Below, piece after piece: positions 11,142 through 20,729 of a DNA stretch of 64,000 nt; the stretch's first letter is position 1, and every line of letters starts with the position of its first letter. The position numbers were made by a program, and so were the translations under genes. Where the stretch lies: NCBI GenBank assembly GCA_039545355.1, contig BCJJ01000015.1:248001-312000 (forward strand), in the 5' to 3' direction. This DNA comes from Trichosporon coremiiforme (lineage: Eukaryota > Basidiomycota > Tremellomycetes > Trichosporonales > Trichosporonaceae). The notes under the pieces are model-generated. The model did not search any database. It had not been told where the DNA came from and saw only the letters and a list, made by a program, of their open reading frames with translations.

Positions 11142-12592
11142 ATGGTGAACTCGTCAACGCTCGCGCTAGCTAACGACAGTCTCTATCCTATCTCCCCCAA
11201 GAACAGACACCAGGTGCGTCTTCCTTCCTTTTCCCTTTCCATTGCTCTGCTGTGCGTTGTGCAGCAAAGCGCCTTCCTCGGCAGCCCTGCCGCCATTGTC
11301 TTCCCCAGCTGCCCTGGCTTGAGCCAAGCTAACGCCCAGCCCAGAAAGACGCGCTGTGGGCGCTAGCATGGACCAGCTCCCTGATCTCCGGCGGCGCCGA
11401 CGGCATTGTGCGCTTCCACGACCCGGCGGACCTAACCCAGGCGCTCGACGAGCTGCCCGCGCTCCCACTCGCGATCAGCGGCGTCTCCGCTGCCGGCAAC
11501 CGCGCCCTCGCCACGAGTCTTGATGGAACGGCGGCACTCATCGACACCGAGGAGAAGAAGTTCATCGACCGCGTCGAGACGGGACGGGTGCCGCCGAAGG
11601 CGGGCGAGAACGGTGAGTACCCTTCAATGATCTTGCTCCTCGTATCTCCAAGCGGAGCATCAAAATGGGTTATTAGCTTCCTCTTCTGCGGCGGGCGGTA
11701 GCTTACGATAGAACTGGCTGCGTACCGTGGTGCGCTTGCCCCGGACGCCGGAAGCTGGGCTTGGACCGGACGCGGAGCGCGCGTCGCAATCCGCCCGGTC
11801 GGCGACGGCGAGGGCGCGCTCGGCGGTGAGGGCTCAGTCGTCGACCTCGGAAAGGGACGCTTTGGCATGAGTGTAGTATACGTGAGTATTGTGACCTCTC
11901 ACCTTCCCCGAAACCGACTCAACCCGTAGCTGGAAGGTGCCTTGTACTTTGCTGACCTCAGTCCCCCGACGGCAAGCAGCTCGCGCTCGGCATGGAGACG
12001 GGTCATGTTCACGTCGTCGATGTGGTCACAACGAGCGTGATCGCGACGTACACTGCGCACGCGATGGCGGTCCGCGCACTGTCGTGGTCCCCGGACAGCC
12101 AGTGGCTGTACTCTGGCTCTGACGATGCGCGTATCGTCCTGCACGACGTGCGCGCGGGAGCCGAAAGCGGAGCCAGCGGCGAGGGCGCCGTCGCCATTCT
12201 CCAGGGACACCAGGGATGGGTGCTGTCGTGTGCCGCGAGCCCGGACACGAAGCTGCTGGGAAGCGGGTGAGTCAAGCATCGAGCGGATCGAGACGTGATG
12301 CGCGGGAAGTTGCAAGGTGCACGCTTGCATCCGAGTCCTGCGATGAGATGGTTTTTTTGGAATGCGACAGCTTGTGTACAAGGAACTAGCTGACATCAGT
12401 GGCGCGGACTCGGCAATCAAGCTGTGGGACGTGGGAGAGCGGCGCGCGGTGTGGACCGGTTCCGCCGACGGCGACGTGTGGGGCTTTGCGTGGCAGCCCG
12501 AGGTCGAGGGCGCGCTCGCGCCGGGGAAGCAGTTCGCGGTCGCGGGAGGCGACAAGAAGATCAGCCTGTACCGCGCGGCCGGTGCCGTGTAA
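11142..12592 (+). CDS. Ski8/WDR61-like WD40 repeat protein
   Basis: Preferred model: exons 11142-11144, 11180-11213, 11340-11612, 11712-11881, 11962-12266 and 12400-12592, 325 aa. The WD repeats read KDALWALAW...LISGGADG, SPDGKQLALGMETG, AVRALSWSPDSQWLYSGSDD, GWVLSCAASPDTKLLGSGGAD and IKLWD. The end (FAVAGGDKKISLY) resembles Ski8, a subunit of the Ski RNA-decay complex; metazoan WDR61 also belongs to Paf1C. Exon 1 is only the ATG, followed by a 35-nt intron ending gctaacgacag. This yields an N-terminus ending EQTPAQKDALW, which matches the family pattern EQAHDDAIW. Reading through that intron from the same ATG and using a slightly different next acceptor also stays in frame, so the first ~15 residues are uncertain. 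Confidence 0.82.
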
Positions 12593-12699
12593 GATCGAAG
12601 CTAGAAGTAGTAGATCACGGACAGATCATTTACAGGGCATGCACGTATGACATTGTATCGCAGCTAGTCGGTGCATATTGCTTTTTGTCTACAGAACAC

Positions 12700-14334
12700 C
12701 TACAGCTCCCACTCCTCCTTGAGCGCCTTGGCGAGGCGCTGGACGCCGGTCTCGAGTTGCTCGATGGTGGGCGTCGCGTAGCAGATACGGAGGAAGATGC
12801 GCTTCTGCTCCTGCTCCTTTGTCCAGTCGGGGAGACCCTCGCCCTTGAAGAACTTGCTCGGGACAGTGAGGACCTTCTCGTCGACTGCCTTCTGGAACGC
12901 GCGCTCGGCGACGTCCTCGGGGCTGAGCTCGTCCTTCTTCGGGTGGTTCTCAACGCGCAGGCGGAGCCAGATGAACATGCCTCCGCTGGGGGCGGGCCAC
13001 TCGACCGCCTTCTTGGGGAGATACTTCTCGAAGAAGGAGACCATGGCGCGGGCGCGCTCCTCGTACACCTTTGAGATGTGGGGGAGGTAGCGCTGCTCGA
13101 AGCCCTCGTGTCCGCCCCAGGCGCGGACGACGGCCGCAATGGCACTGACAGTGAAGCCGGAGGGACACTGGGTGCTCGCCTCGGAGCGCTGCATGACGGC
13201 AGACACGATCTCGCGCGGGCCAGTGAGCCATCCGCAGCGCGAGCCCGGCGCCACGATCTTGCTGAACGAATCGAGACGGAGAACACGCCCGTCAACGTCC
13301 ATGGAGAGGAACGTCTCCTCGATAGGCAGCAGCTTACCGGCCCCGTCGTACTTGCGGATCTGGAGGAAGCAGTACGGGTCGTCCTCGAAGATGAGAATGT
13401 TGTGCTTGCGCGCGACGGCGTAGAGCTCGCGCTTCCTGGCCGCCGGCATCGTGTATCCGGTCGGATTGGAGCAGGTGGGCACCATGAGCACGGCCTTGGG
13501 CTTGCGCGCGCCGCGCTTGCCCTCGTCCCACTCGGACAGAATCCTGTCCATCTCGGGCACGAGGATGCCGTCCCCGTCCATCGGGACGCCGACGCAGGAC
13601 ACGCCCTGTGTCTGCGCGGCGACAAGCGAGCCGGGGTACGCAAACTCCTCGACGAGCATAGAGTCGCCGCGCTGGAACAGCGTGCGCAGCAGGCCGTCAA
13701 ACCCGTCAGTGTTGCCCGCCGTGTTGAGCACCTCCCAGTTGTCGTTCGGCGGGTTGTGCGTCCGCTTGATGTGCTCCGTGAGCCAGTCGACGAGGTGGGG
13801 CGCACCGTACGTCTTGCCGTACTGCAGCTCGACGGCGAGGTTCGGGTCGAGCGGCTCGCCGGCAGCGGGCTTGACGTACTCCTCGAGAGGGTGCAGCTTG
13901 TCCGCGCTCATCGCTGGGCGTCAGCGCAATCTTGAACTCGCCGCAACGTTGCGGAACGTGGTGGCGGCGCATGCGGCCAGTTTCCCCGGAACATGAACCC
14001 GAAGCCAACTCACTCTCGTACCCCGGCACGAACACGCTCTTCTCTGCGAACGGCACACTCAGCGTCATGCCGTTCACAGGCCAAGTCGAAGGGTGAGGGT
14101 AGCCACCACCAAACTAGAGTCAGCTTGCTCATTTTCTGGCTTGCTCGCCATGTCCAGCTTCCTCCTCCTGCCTCCTGTCCGTTGCCTCTAACCGAAACCG
14201 CTTCTCTCTCGACTCACCGAGATCATCCCCGGAATCTCAAAGTAGGGCCGGAGCTGCTTGATGGCGGACCGGGCGCGCGTGCGCGCCTCGAGCGACAGAA
14301 AGTCGGCATAGTTTGGTGTCTGGGCCTCGGACAT
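12700..14334 (-). CDS. ARO8: Aromatic/2-aminoadipate aminotransferase (Aro8 type)
   Basis: Exons 14218-14334, 14014-14113 and 12700-13913 join to 476 aa, normal for fungal Aro8-like class I/II PLP aminotransferases. Visible motifs are ISFGGGYPHPSTWP near the N-terminus, the TAGNTDG cofactor loop, CSNPTGYTMP, FEDDPYCFLQ and SFSK with the PLP-binding lysine near residue 291, followed by GSRCGW. The predicted reaction is transamination of tyrosine, phenylalanine or tryptophan, or of 2-aminoadipate in lysine biosynthesis. No mitochondrial leader is seen, so it is probably cytosolic. The 3' end converges on the WD40 gene with about 107 bp between stop codons. Substrate preference cannot be read from sequence, so the symbol is tentative. 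Confidence 0.9.
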
Positions 14335-14806
14335 GACGTTTCTAGACTGAAGAGGAGGCTTGCAACAAGTCAACAGCGTCAACAGCTCAATATAGCCAGA
14401 GGTGGAGGGAGGAACTGGCGGCCGACTTTGAATTCCGGAGCCTCCGCTTGACTCGCCCGCACCGGTACCCGTGGGCAGCAGGCAACCTGGGCAACCTGGC
14501 CGGGTTCGGATTCGCCCGGCTCTCATTTCCGTCTGGCCGAGAACCACGTGTTTCACACTCCTTGTCCGCGGCATTTCGACGACTTCGCTGGCAACTGGAG
14601 CCGATGCTGCAAGTCTATGCTTCAGACAAGACTTCATAGCAAAATCGATGACTAGGAATTACTCGTGCAGCTTCGCGGCCGCACTACTATAAACGCTGCG
14701 CTGTCACTACGTGTTTGGGTCTAGGTAGGGTGGAATAGAGTGAGGTAACGTTTGGAATCTCAGATACGGGCGAAGATTAATGGTCGGAGAGTATGTAGAA
14801 CCAGAC
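14335..14806. other. Intergenic between two minus-strand genes
   Basis: 472 bp holding the upstream region of the aminotransferase and the 3' UTR of the low-complexity coiled-coil gene. A cacgtg core occurs near 14545. No gene seen. Confidence 0.45.
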
Positions 14807-17779
14807 TTAAGCGTGACCAGGGTGCTTGAGGGTGGTGCGCTTGATGGCGCGCTCGCGGTCGTCTGCGGCCTTGAGGGCGCGCATGTCGTCAATCTCCTGG
14901 TTACGCTCGGCGACCTGCTCCGTGAGGCCGTAGGCGTGGTCGCGGCGCTCCTCAAAGTCGTTTTCGGCATTGCGCAGCTTGGCCTCGATGGCCTCGTACC
15001 GCTCCTTCTCCTTGAGGAAGTGGAGGCGCGCCTTGTGCTCGCGGCTCGTAAACTTGGCGAGGTTGCGCTGCGACTTGGACTCCTGCGCAATAGCCTCCTT
15101 CTGTAGCTTCGTGAGACGCTTCAGGTCGGCGATCGCCTGGTGCAGCGACTTGGACTGCGCGCGCTCCTCCTGCTTCATCAGCTTCGTCAGACGCTTCGCG
15201 TCCTTCTTCTCCATGCCCTGCAGGCGCTTGAGCTCGTTCGGGCTCAAAGCACGCTCAGCAAGCGAAGAGCGCTCGTGCAGGTCCTGCCTGGAGAGGACGT
15301 CGTTCGGGTTCGTGCCCGTCGACAGAGCGGCACCCTGCCCGAACGCGCCGCGACGCGGTGCACCAGACATGGAGGTGCCCGGGCGGCGCGAGCGCGTGGA
15401 GCGCACAGTGCCGGCACGCGTGGGCGTGCGACCGTAGCCGTCGTCCTCGGCGCCGAACTCGTCGTATCCGTTCTGGCCGGGCTGGGGTCGGTGGCCGAAC
15501 GCAGAGCGGGAGCGCGGCTGCTGCGACGTCATGTCATAGTCATCAGAACCACCGCCGCCACGGCCAGTCGAAGACTGGAGGGCGCGCTGGCGCGAGGGCG
15601 TGACGATCTGGCCCGGCTCGAGGCCGCGCACCTCGTCGTCCTCGTTGTAGTCCTCGACGGGCGGGAGGCGGTCGTCGTACCCGTTGTTGCCGCGGCGGAA
15701 GCGGTCGCGGTCCCTGTAGCCGTCCGCGGTCGAGGGGCGGTTGATGCTGCCGTGCCCGATCGAGCCGCCGCCGCCACTAGCGCGGCGATCGCGGTTGCCC
15801 CTGATCAGGCCGGAGCCCGCGGACGCAGAGCGGCGCACACCGCTGCCGACGCCAGCACCGACACCGGCACCGACGCCGGCGCCCGTGGCCGCCGCGGCGA
15901 GGTTGTGCCTGTCGCTGTGCGACTTGGGCATGGTGTCGCGCTGCGACTGCTGGCGCGAACGGGGCCGAGACGACCCGTCGTTGTACGAATCGTACCGGCG
16001 GTCCTGTCCGTAGTTGTCACGGCCACTCTGGCCGGGGACGCCGACGGCAGCGACGGTAGGTCCGCCGCGGCCCTGATCCTGGTACTGCTGCGAGTCGGGA
16101 TAGCGCTGCTGGGGTTGCTGAGACAGACGCTGGCGGTCGCTGTAGTCGCGGCCGTCGGTCTGCGGCAGGCGCTGGCCGGGGGCGGCGCCGTCGTGGAAGT
16201 TGACGCCACGGTTGTCACCGCCGCCGTAGCTGCGGTCGTTGCCGTAGCCATCGTCGTGGTAGCGGTTGTCAGTGTACGGCTGGTGGTCGCGGTGGTCGTC
16301 CTGGCCGCGGTTAGCAAAGTGGCGCCCAGCGGCGACACCGGCACCAGCGCCAAGGGCAGCAGCGCCCGCGTTGCGTAGGCCACTGTGCTGGCTGCCACGG
16401 CGGCCCTGGGTAGGGGAGAGCTGGTCCTGGTGGTCGTCGTGGTCAATGTGGGGCGGGTATTCGTGCTGAGGCGTGCTGCGCTCGACGACGGCGCCGGCAG
16501 CAGGGTCCCAGTGCGCGGCCGACTCGGTGTAGTCGGGGCGCGGAGTCGTGGCGCGCGAGTCGTGGCGCGGGAAGTTCTCCACGATCATGTACTGCGAGCC
16601 GTGGCTCTTGTTCGCGTGGCGGTGCTGGGGACGCTTCTGGACGTTGCCGAGCGTCTCCTGCGGCCCGAGGTCGCGGTTGCTGATGCCGCTGGTGCCGTTG
16701 GCGCCTGCGATGACGTTGTTGGTCGCGTTGTTGGCGTTGTCGGCGTTGTTGGCGCCGAACACCTCGTCGCCATCGTGGTGTAGCTGGTTGCCCGGGCGGT
16801 CGACGTAGTTGTCGTTGACCGAGTTGTTCAGGCCCTGACCTTGGGGCGTCTGGGGAGTCGGGGTCGTGCCGCGGGCGTTAGTGCCGGTCGGGAAGAAGCC
16901 GCCAGCAGCGGGGCCGCTCATGACACCGGTGCCGCTCTGGAAGCTCTTGCCGCTGCGAGCGCCGGGAGTGTTGCTGCCGCTGTGGCCGGTCTGGCCGCTC
17001 GGTACGGCGAGGCCACCGGCGGTGCCGGATTGACCAGGAGTGCTCGTGCCAGTGGCGCCAGTGGTGCCAGCGGTGCCGGAGGTACCAGTATTGCCAATGT
17101 TACCAGTGGTGCCAGGGGTGCCGGTCGTGCCAGTCCTACCGGGCGTAGCCGTGGGCCCGCCGGTGACGCTGGGGGTCGTGTCGTCGAACTCGACAAATGT
17201 CGTGGTGACGGTCGTGTTGCCCTGGTGGCCGGGCGGGGTGTCGGTGCCGGGGTGGTTGTCACTGTCCCGGTTCTTGATGTAGGAGCGCGACGGCTGCTCG
17301 CCCATTCTGTTCGGTTAGCGATCACTCCACTTCTCCTACGTTTTGCATAGGCACGTGTGCGGGGCACTGGAAACTCACCCAGGACGCTGGTTAGAGCTGT
17401 ACGATGCGGAGCGGTTGTAGCCGTTAGGTCCGCTGACACCGATCGAGTTGATGCCCTTGGAGAGCGAGTCCTCGTCGTTGTGGCCGTTCTGGTAGTCCTG
17501 GGACGAGTTGTGGCGGTCGATGCCGTTCGGGGTCCCCTTGCCGCCGGAGGCGTTGTAGTAGCCGTCATTGTCGGTGCCGTCGAGCTTGTTGCCGAGGCTG
17601 GGCGTGAAGTAGCCACCGGAACGGGTGCTCTGGTTGTCGCCGTCGGTGAGGAGGCCGTCGATGCGCGTGCCGCCAGGCGTGTAGTAGCCACCGCCGCCGG
17701 AGAGGCCGGAGGTGGAGCGTTTCGTGTCTGGGGCAGAAGACGTCATTTCTTGTGGTCTTATCTGGGCCGCGGTCGCCAT
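14807..17779 (-). CDS. Large low-complexity protein with Gly-Thr repeats and C-terminal coiled coil
   Basis: Two exons (17379-17779 and 14807-17306) give 966 aa. The first ~180 residues are Gly/Asn/Asp/Ser-rich with repeated GGYYTP/GGYFTP motifs. Around residues 185-230 is a collagen-like run of Gly every third residue (units such as TGTTGTPGT). The centre is Gln/Arg/Asp/Tyr-rich and disordered, with a short GAGVGAGVGAGVG run. The last ~150 residues change to a highly charged heptad-rich coiled coil (EKKDAKRLTKLMKQEERA, then LKEKERYEAIEAKL). I do not recognise a named family. The layout, a disordered head plus coiled-coil tail, suits a self-assembling cortical or scaffold protein; that is inference. 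A TTTAAA element lies about 300 bp upstream of the start. Confidence 0.82.
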
Positions 17780-19199
17780 TTCGTTTCCGTCTGCTTCGTA
17801 CTGCTGGGGGTGCAGCGAGCGGCGGGACTGTTGAGTGTGAAGTTCTGGGTGCTTCCTGATCTGGGAGGGGACGACTGGTTCTTCGTCGTTGTCGTCGTTG
17901 TCGTCTGTTTGTAGTTGTTGGTCGTGGACGCTCGGGGTGGAGGTGTAGACTGCGTTGAGAACAGGTCGTGTCAGGAGGCCGACTAAGCCAAGTTCGACGG
18001 CTTGTTCGATAGCGGAGGCTGCGGAGGTAATGGTGGAAGAGAGGAAAAGGGGAGCAAGCCGAGCTGGTGGAGTTGGTATTTAAACTTGGGGTGTGGTAGG
18101 TCGCTGAGGGGCGACGAGTGGGTGACGACTACAGGCTGAGGTAGGTGGACCGGGGTGGAATTCAGTGGACGGAGAGAGGGGAGCAGGTAGGTCAGTGGCT
18201 CGGGGAGAGTAGGTAGGTCGTAGTGGGCAAGAAAGGAGAGCAGAGGCTTTGACGAGGTACGAGAGCGGAGTGAATGGACGACGAAGTGATGGTGCCGAGT
18301 CCGAACATTAGCCAGGCAGCAGGCAGAGCAGAGCAAGCAGATCAGGTCTGGCGCCTGACCCTGGTTCGCTTCTTCCTGACATCCTGACATTGCTTGATCT
18401 CCGCGTCTGCCACTCAAAGGCTCTGGCCCTCGGCGCTGCCCTGTGCTGTCCCGGGTTGCTCGTTCCGGTATGTAGACAGCGTGCAGTGACGTCACCCCAC
18501 TTTACTTTTTAGCAGCTGCACGTCATTGTGTCGTACACCCCCCCCTCCCCTCCCCCTCCGTGCTCAGACCGTCGTCATCGCTGCCGTCTACGCCGTTCGT
18601 CTGGCAGAGTCCTCGCGTTCGACACACAACAGACCACCATACGCTTGTCCAACACTGCGCATGCACTAGCGTCTAGTGCACGGCTGTATCCCCGCGTAAA
18701 CCCCGCTCTGTCATCCGCTGTTTGGATCACTAGCTACCACGCGGAATGGGCCTCGGGGGGCGGAGCCCACTCGTTCCTCGTAGCCTGAACAGTCAACAAC
18801 AAACCAGCTATTCAGCTATGACTCATAGTGTCAACCAACGTATGGCGTAAACTCTGTCGCCGCCTTGACCCTTGGGCCGTGTTTGGTTCTACCTGTTCCG
18901 CCGAGTGCGGGGTCGGCAGCCAGCCCCATGTACGCCACGGGTCGCCGTGCCTCCGGGCCTCCGAGGCATTGGAAGAGCTACGACGACCCCAGACTCCGGA
19001 GCTCGATTGGGGTGGATAGCCACCCAAGTCGCCGCGGCAGCGAATCGAGGGCAGTCTGGGGTGGGCAGGAGCAGGCGGGCAGAAGCAGCCAACCCAGTGC
19101 CGAGGAGGTTGCCCATGGGTCGCCGAATCGAGTTGCCGAGGGCTCCAGGCTGAGGCATGGTGCCTTCCTCCGACGACTGACCTTGACTGCTCAGAGGGC

Positions 19200-19353
19200 G
19201 ATTAGAATGTCTCAGGAGTCTCTCGTAATGCGTTCAAGGGAGAGGCTAATTCGCAGATTAGCTCTGCGGCCCCGCTTTCCTTTGCCTCGGCCATGGGCAG
19301 CACTCCCTGATTGTGCTGATTTTCCTTCTAATCAAGGCAGTACCAGTCGATTA
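19200..19353. promoter_or_regulatory. Cluster of four GATTAG/CTAATC hexamers
   Basis: GATTAG occurs at 19200-19205, 19256-19261 and 19348-19353, and its complement CTAATC at 19327-19332. This is an AT-rich island in a GC-rich intergenic region, 150-300 bp before the Spc1-like start. TAAT-core hexamers are typical of homeodomain-type factors. Binding is inference. Confidence 0.4.
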
Positions 19354-19387
19354 GAAATCTGTGCCGCAAAATCCTATTGCTTCCTAT

Positions 19388-19407
19388 CACGTGAGTGATA
19401 GCACGTG
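19388..19407. promoter_or_regulatory. Paired CACGTG E-boxes
   Basis: Two perfect CACGTG palindromes at 19388-19393 and 19402-19407 have start positions 14 bp apart. They lie about 100 bp before the Spc1-like ATG. CACGTG is the classical site of bHLH factors such as Cbf1 or SREBP-type regulators. The pairing and position suggest a real element of this promoter. Confidence 0.5.
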
Positions 19408-19501
19408 GCCCGGCACGCCAAGGCCACGTCCCTGTCCACCTCTCCTCGTCGATCTCGATATCTCAAAGTCAGCGCTGTCCACTCACAACAACAACAACAG
19501 A

Positions 19502-20138
19502 ATGGAGTACCTCCCCGCCTCGGTCCACCGCGCGCTCGAGGGCGGTATCGACCCGTACACCCAGCGCCGGCTTGATACATACACCCATGTGTACTTGGCT
19601 GTTGTCGTCGTGAGTCGCTCGTCTTCTCGTTGGATCAGTCGCTGATGCTGTTCCTCCTCGACCCATACGCCCCACCGCTGTCCGCTCCCATTTCCTGTGA
19701 TTGGATTGATGCGGTGTGCTGTGTTCTGATGGACGCTGGACGCCTTGATGGACCCGCCGGCTTATATACGACCCAACGCCTCGGTCACCGCTCACTACGT
19801 ATGCGGCGCCGCACCGCCCCGCTCTCACCCTCCCACGGCTCCGACAACGTGTTTCACAACCTCTCACAACCCTGCCTCCGTTCACCACCTCGCTCCAATT
19901 GTTTCGCACAACAGGCCGTCGCATTCCTCGTCTCGTACGCAACACACACGGTCCTCCTCCCGCTCGAGATCTTCACGGCCGCGTTCGTCGTTCTCTGTCT
20001 TGTGAGTCCAGCTTCGCTAGGTCCGGGACCCGACAAGCTGACGACCAGGCCGTCGGTCCCGCGTGGCCGTACCTGAACAAACACAAGCATCGCTTCCTCC
20101 CGGTCCGGGACTATGTGCAGGTGTCTGAGAAGAATTGA
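19502..20138 (+). CDS. SPC1: Signal peptidase complex subunit 1 (Spc1/SPCS1-like)
   Basis: Exons 19502-19609, 19915-20001 and 20049-20138 give 94 aa. The protein has a short cytosolic head, two closely spaced hydrophobic helices (residues ~28-45 and ~49-68) and a short tail. The tail begins VGPAWPYLNKHKHRFLPVRD, matching the conserved PPWP...LPV end of SPC12 proteins. Spc1 is a non-catalytic ER membrane subunit of signal peptidase. The size fits (mammalian SPCS1 ~100 aa). The second intron ends gctgacgaccag, the standard acceptor pattern here. The first intron is longer than usual (305 nt). Confidence 0.75.
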
Positions 20139-20729
20139 TGTTGGAAGATAGACTGTCGTTGTAATGTTACTCTTATGGACTCTTAGCCGCCACCGCAGTT
20201 TGTCCGGTGCTTAAGCCCTGGCCCATTGAACACACTGGTACTACGCTCTGGTACACACTGGTATCGTCAGATCAGCCTGATGAGGGAGCATTGGACGTTA
20301 TAGGCTGAGGCGGAGCGCAGCCCAACATGGCGACATGGCGCGCACCTCGCGCTTCGCGCTCTGCATGCAACTTAGGAGCTATTATGCATAGCATGACACA
20401 ACAAAGTACGGAGAAATGTGACCTTTGACTTCTTACTGGAAACCTTACATTGTTGCTGGTTAGTGGATTGGTGGTGGTGCTGTGGTGGTGGGATGGGGAT
20501 GGAGTGGCGCGCGCTCGCGAAGGCACACGCCATGGACTTCTTGATTGTTCTATTCTTCTTGCTCTTCCTTCATTCCGCTCCTCTCGCCCGCCCCCTCGCT
20601 CTCCCCCTTCGAGCTTCAGATTGCCGTGGCACCGAGAGCAGGCGCCTCAGTGGGATGGGAGGGTGGGATGACCGAGCCACGGTGCCGCCGCGTGAGGCGA
20701 GCTCACACGCGGCTGGCGCCGCGGCAAGC
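20139..20729. other. Convergent intergenic region
   Basis: About 590 bp between the stop codons of the Spc1-like gene and the DUF1752 gene. It should hold both 3' UTRs. It contains AT-richer sequence around 20140-20290 and a TGG-rich patch near 20460-20500. No gene seen. Confidence 0.5.

Larger units (their letters stand above)
17780..19501. other. Divergent intergenic region with pyrimidine-rich leader and promoter motifs
   Basis: About 1.7 kb. From 17780 to 18250 the plus strand is purine/GT-rich, so the leader of the minus-strand coiled-coil gene is pyrimidine-rich, with TTTAAA at 18079-18084. The stretch 18536-18560 is nearly pure C/T on the plus strand. From 19200 to 19410 lie GATTAG-type motifs and two E-boxes belonging to the Spc1-like gene (listed separately). 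ORFs in between have no recognisable content. Confidence 0.5.

Noticed and set aside
15140..16378. 412-codon plus-strand ORF
   Set aside because: Antisense shadow of the low-complexity coiled-coil gene; Val/Ala/Arg-rich mirror of its codons.
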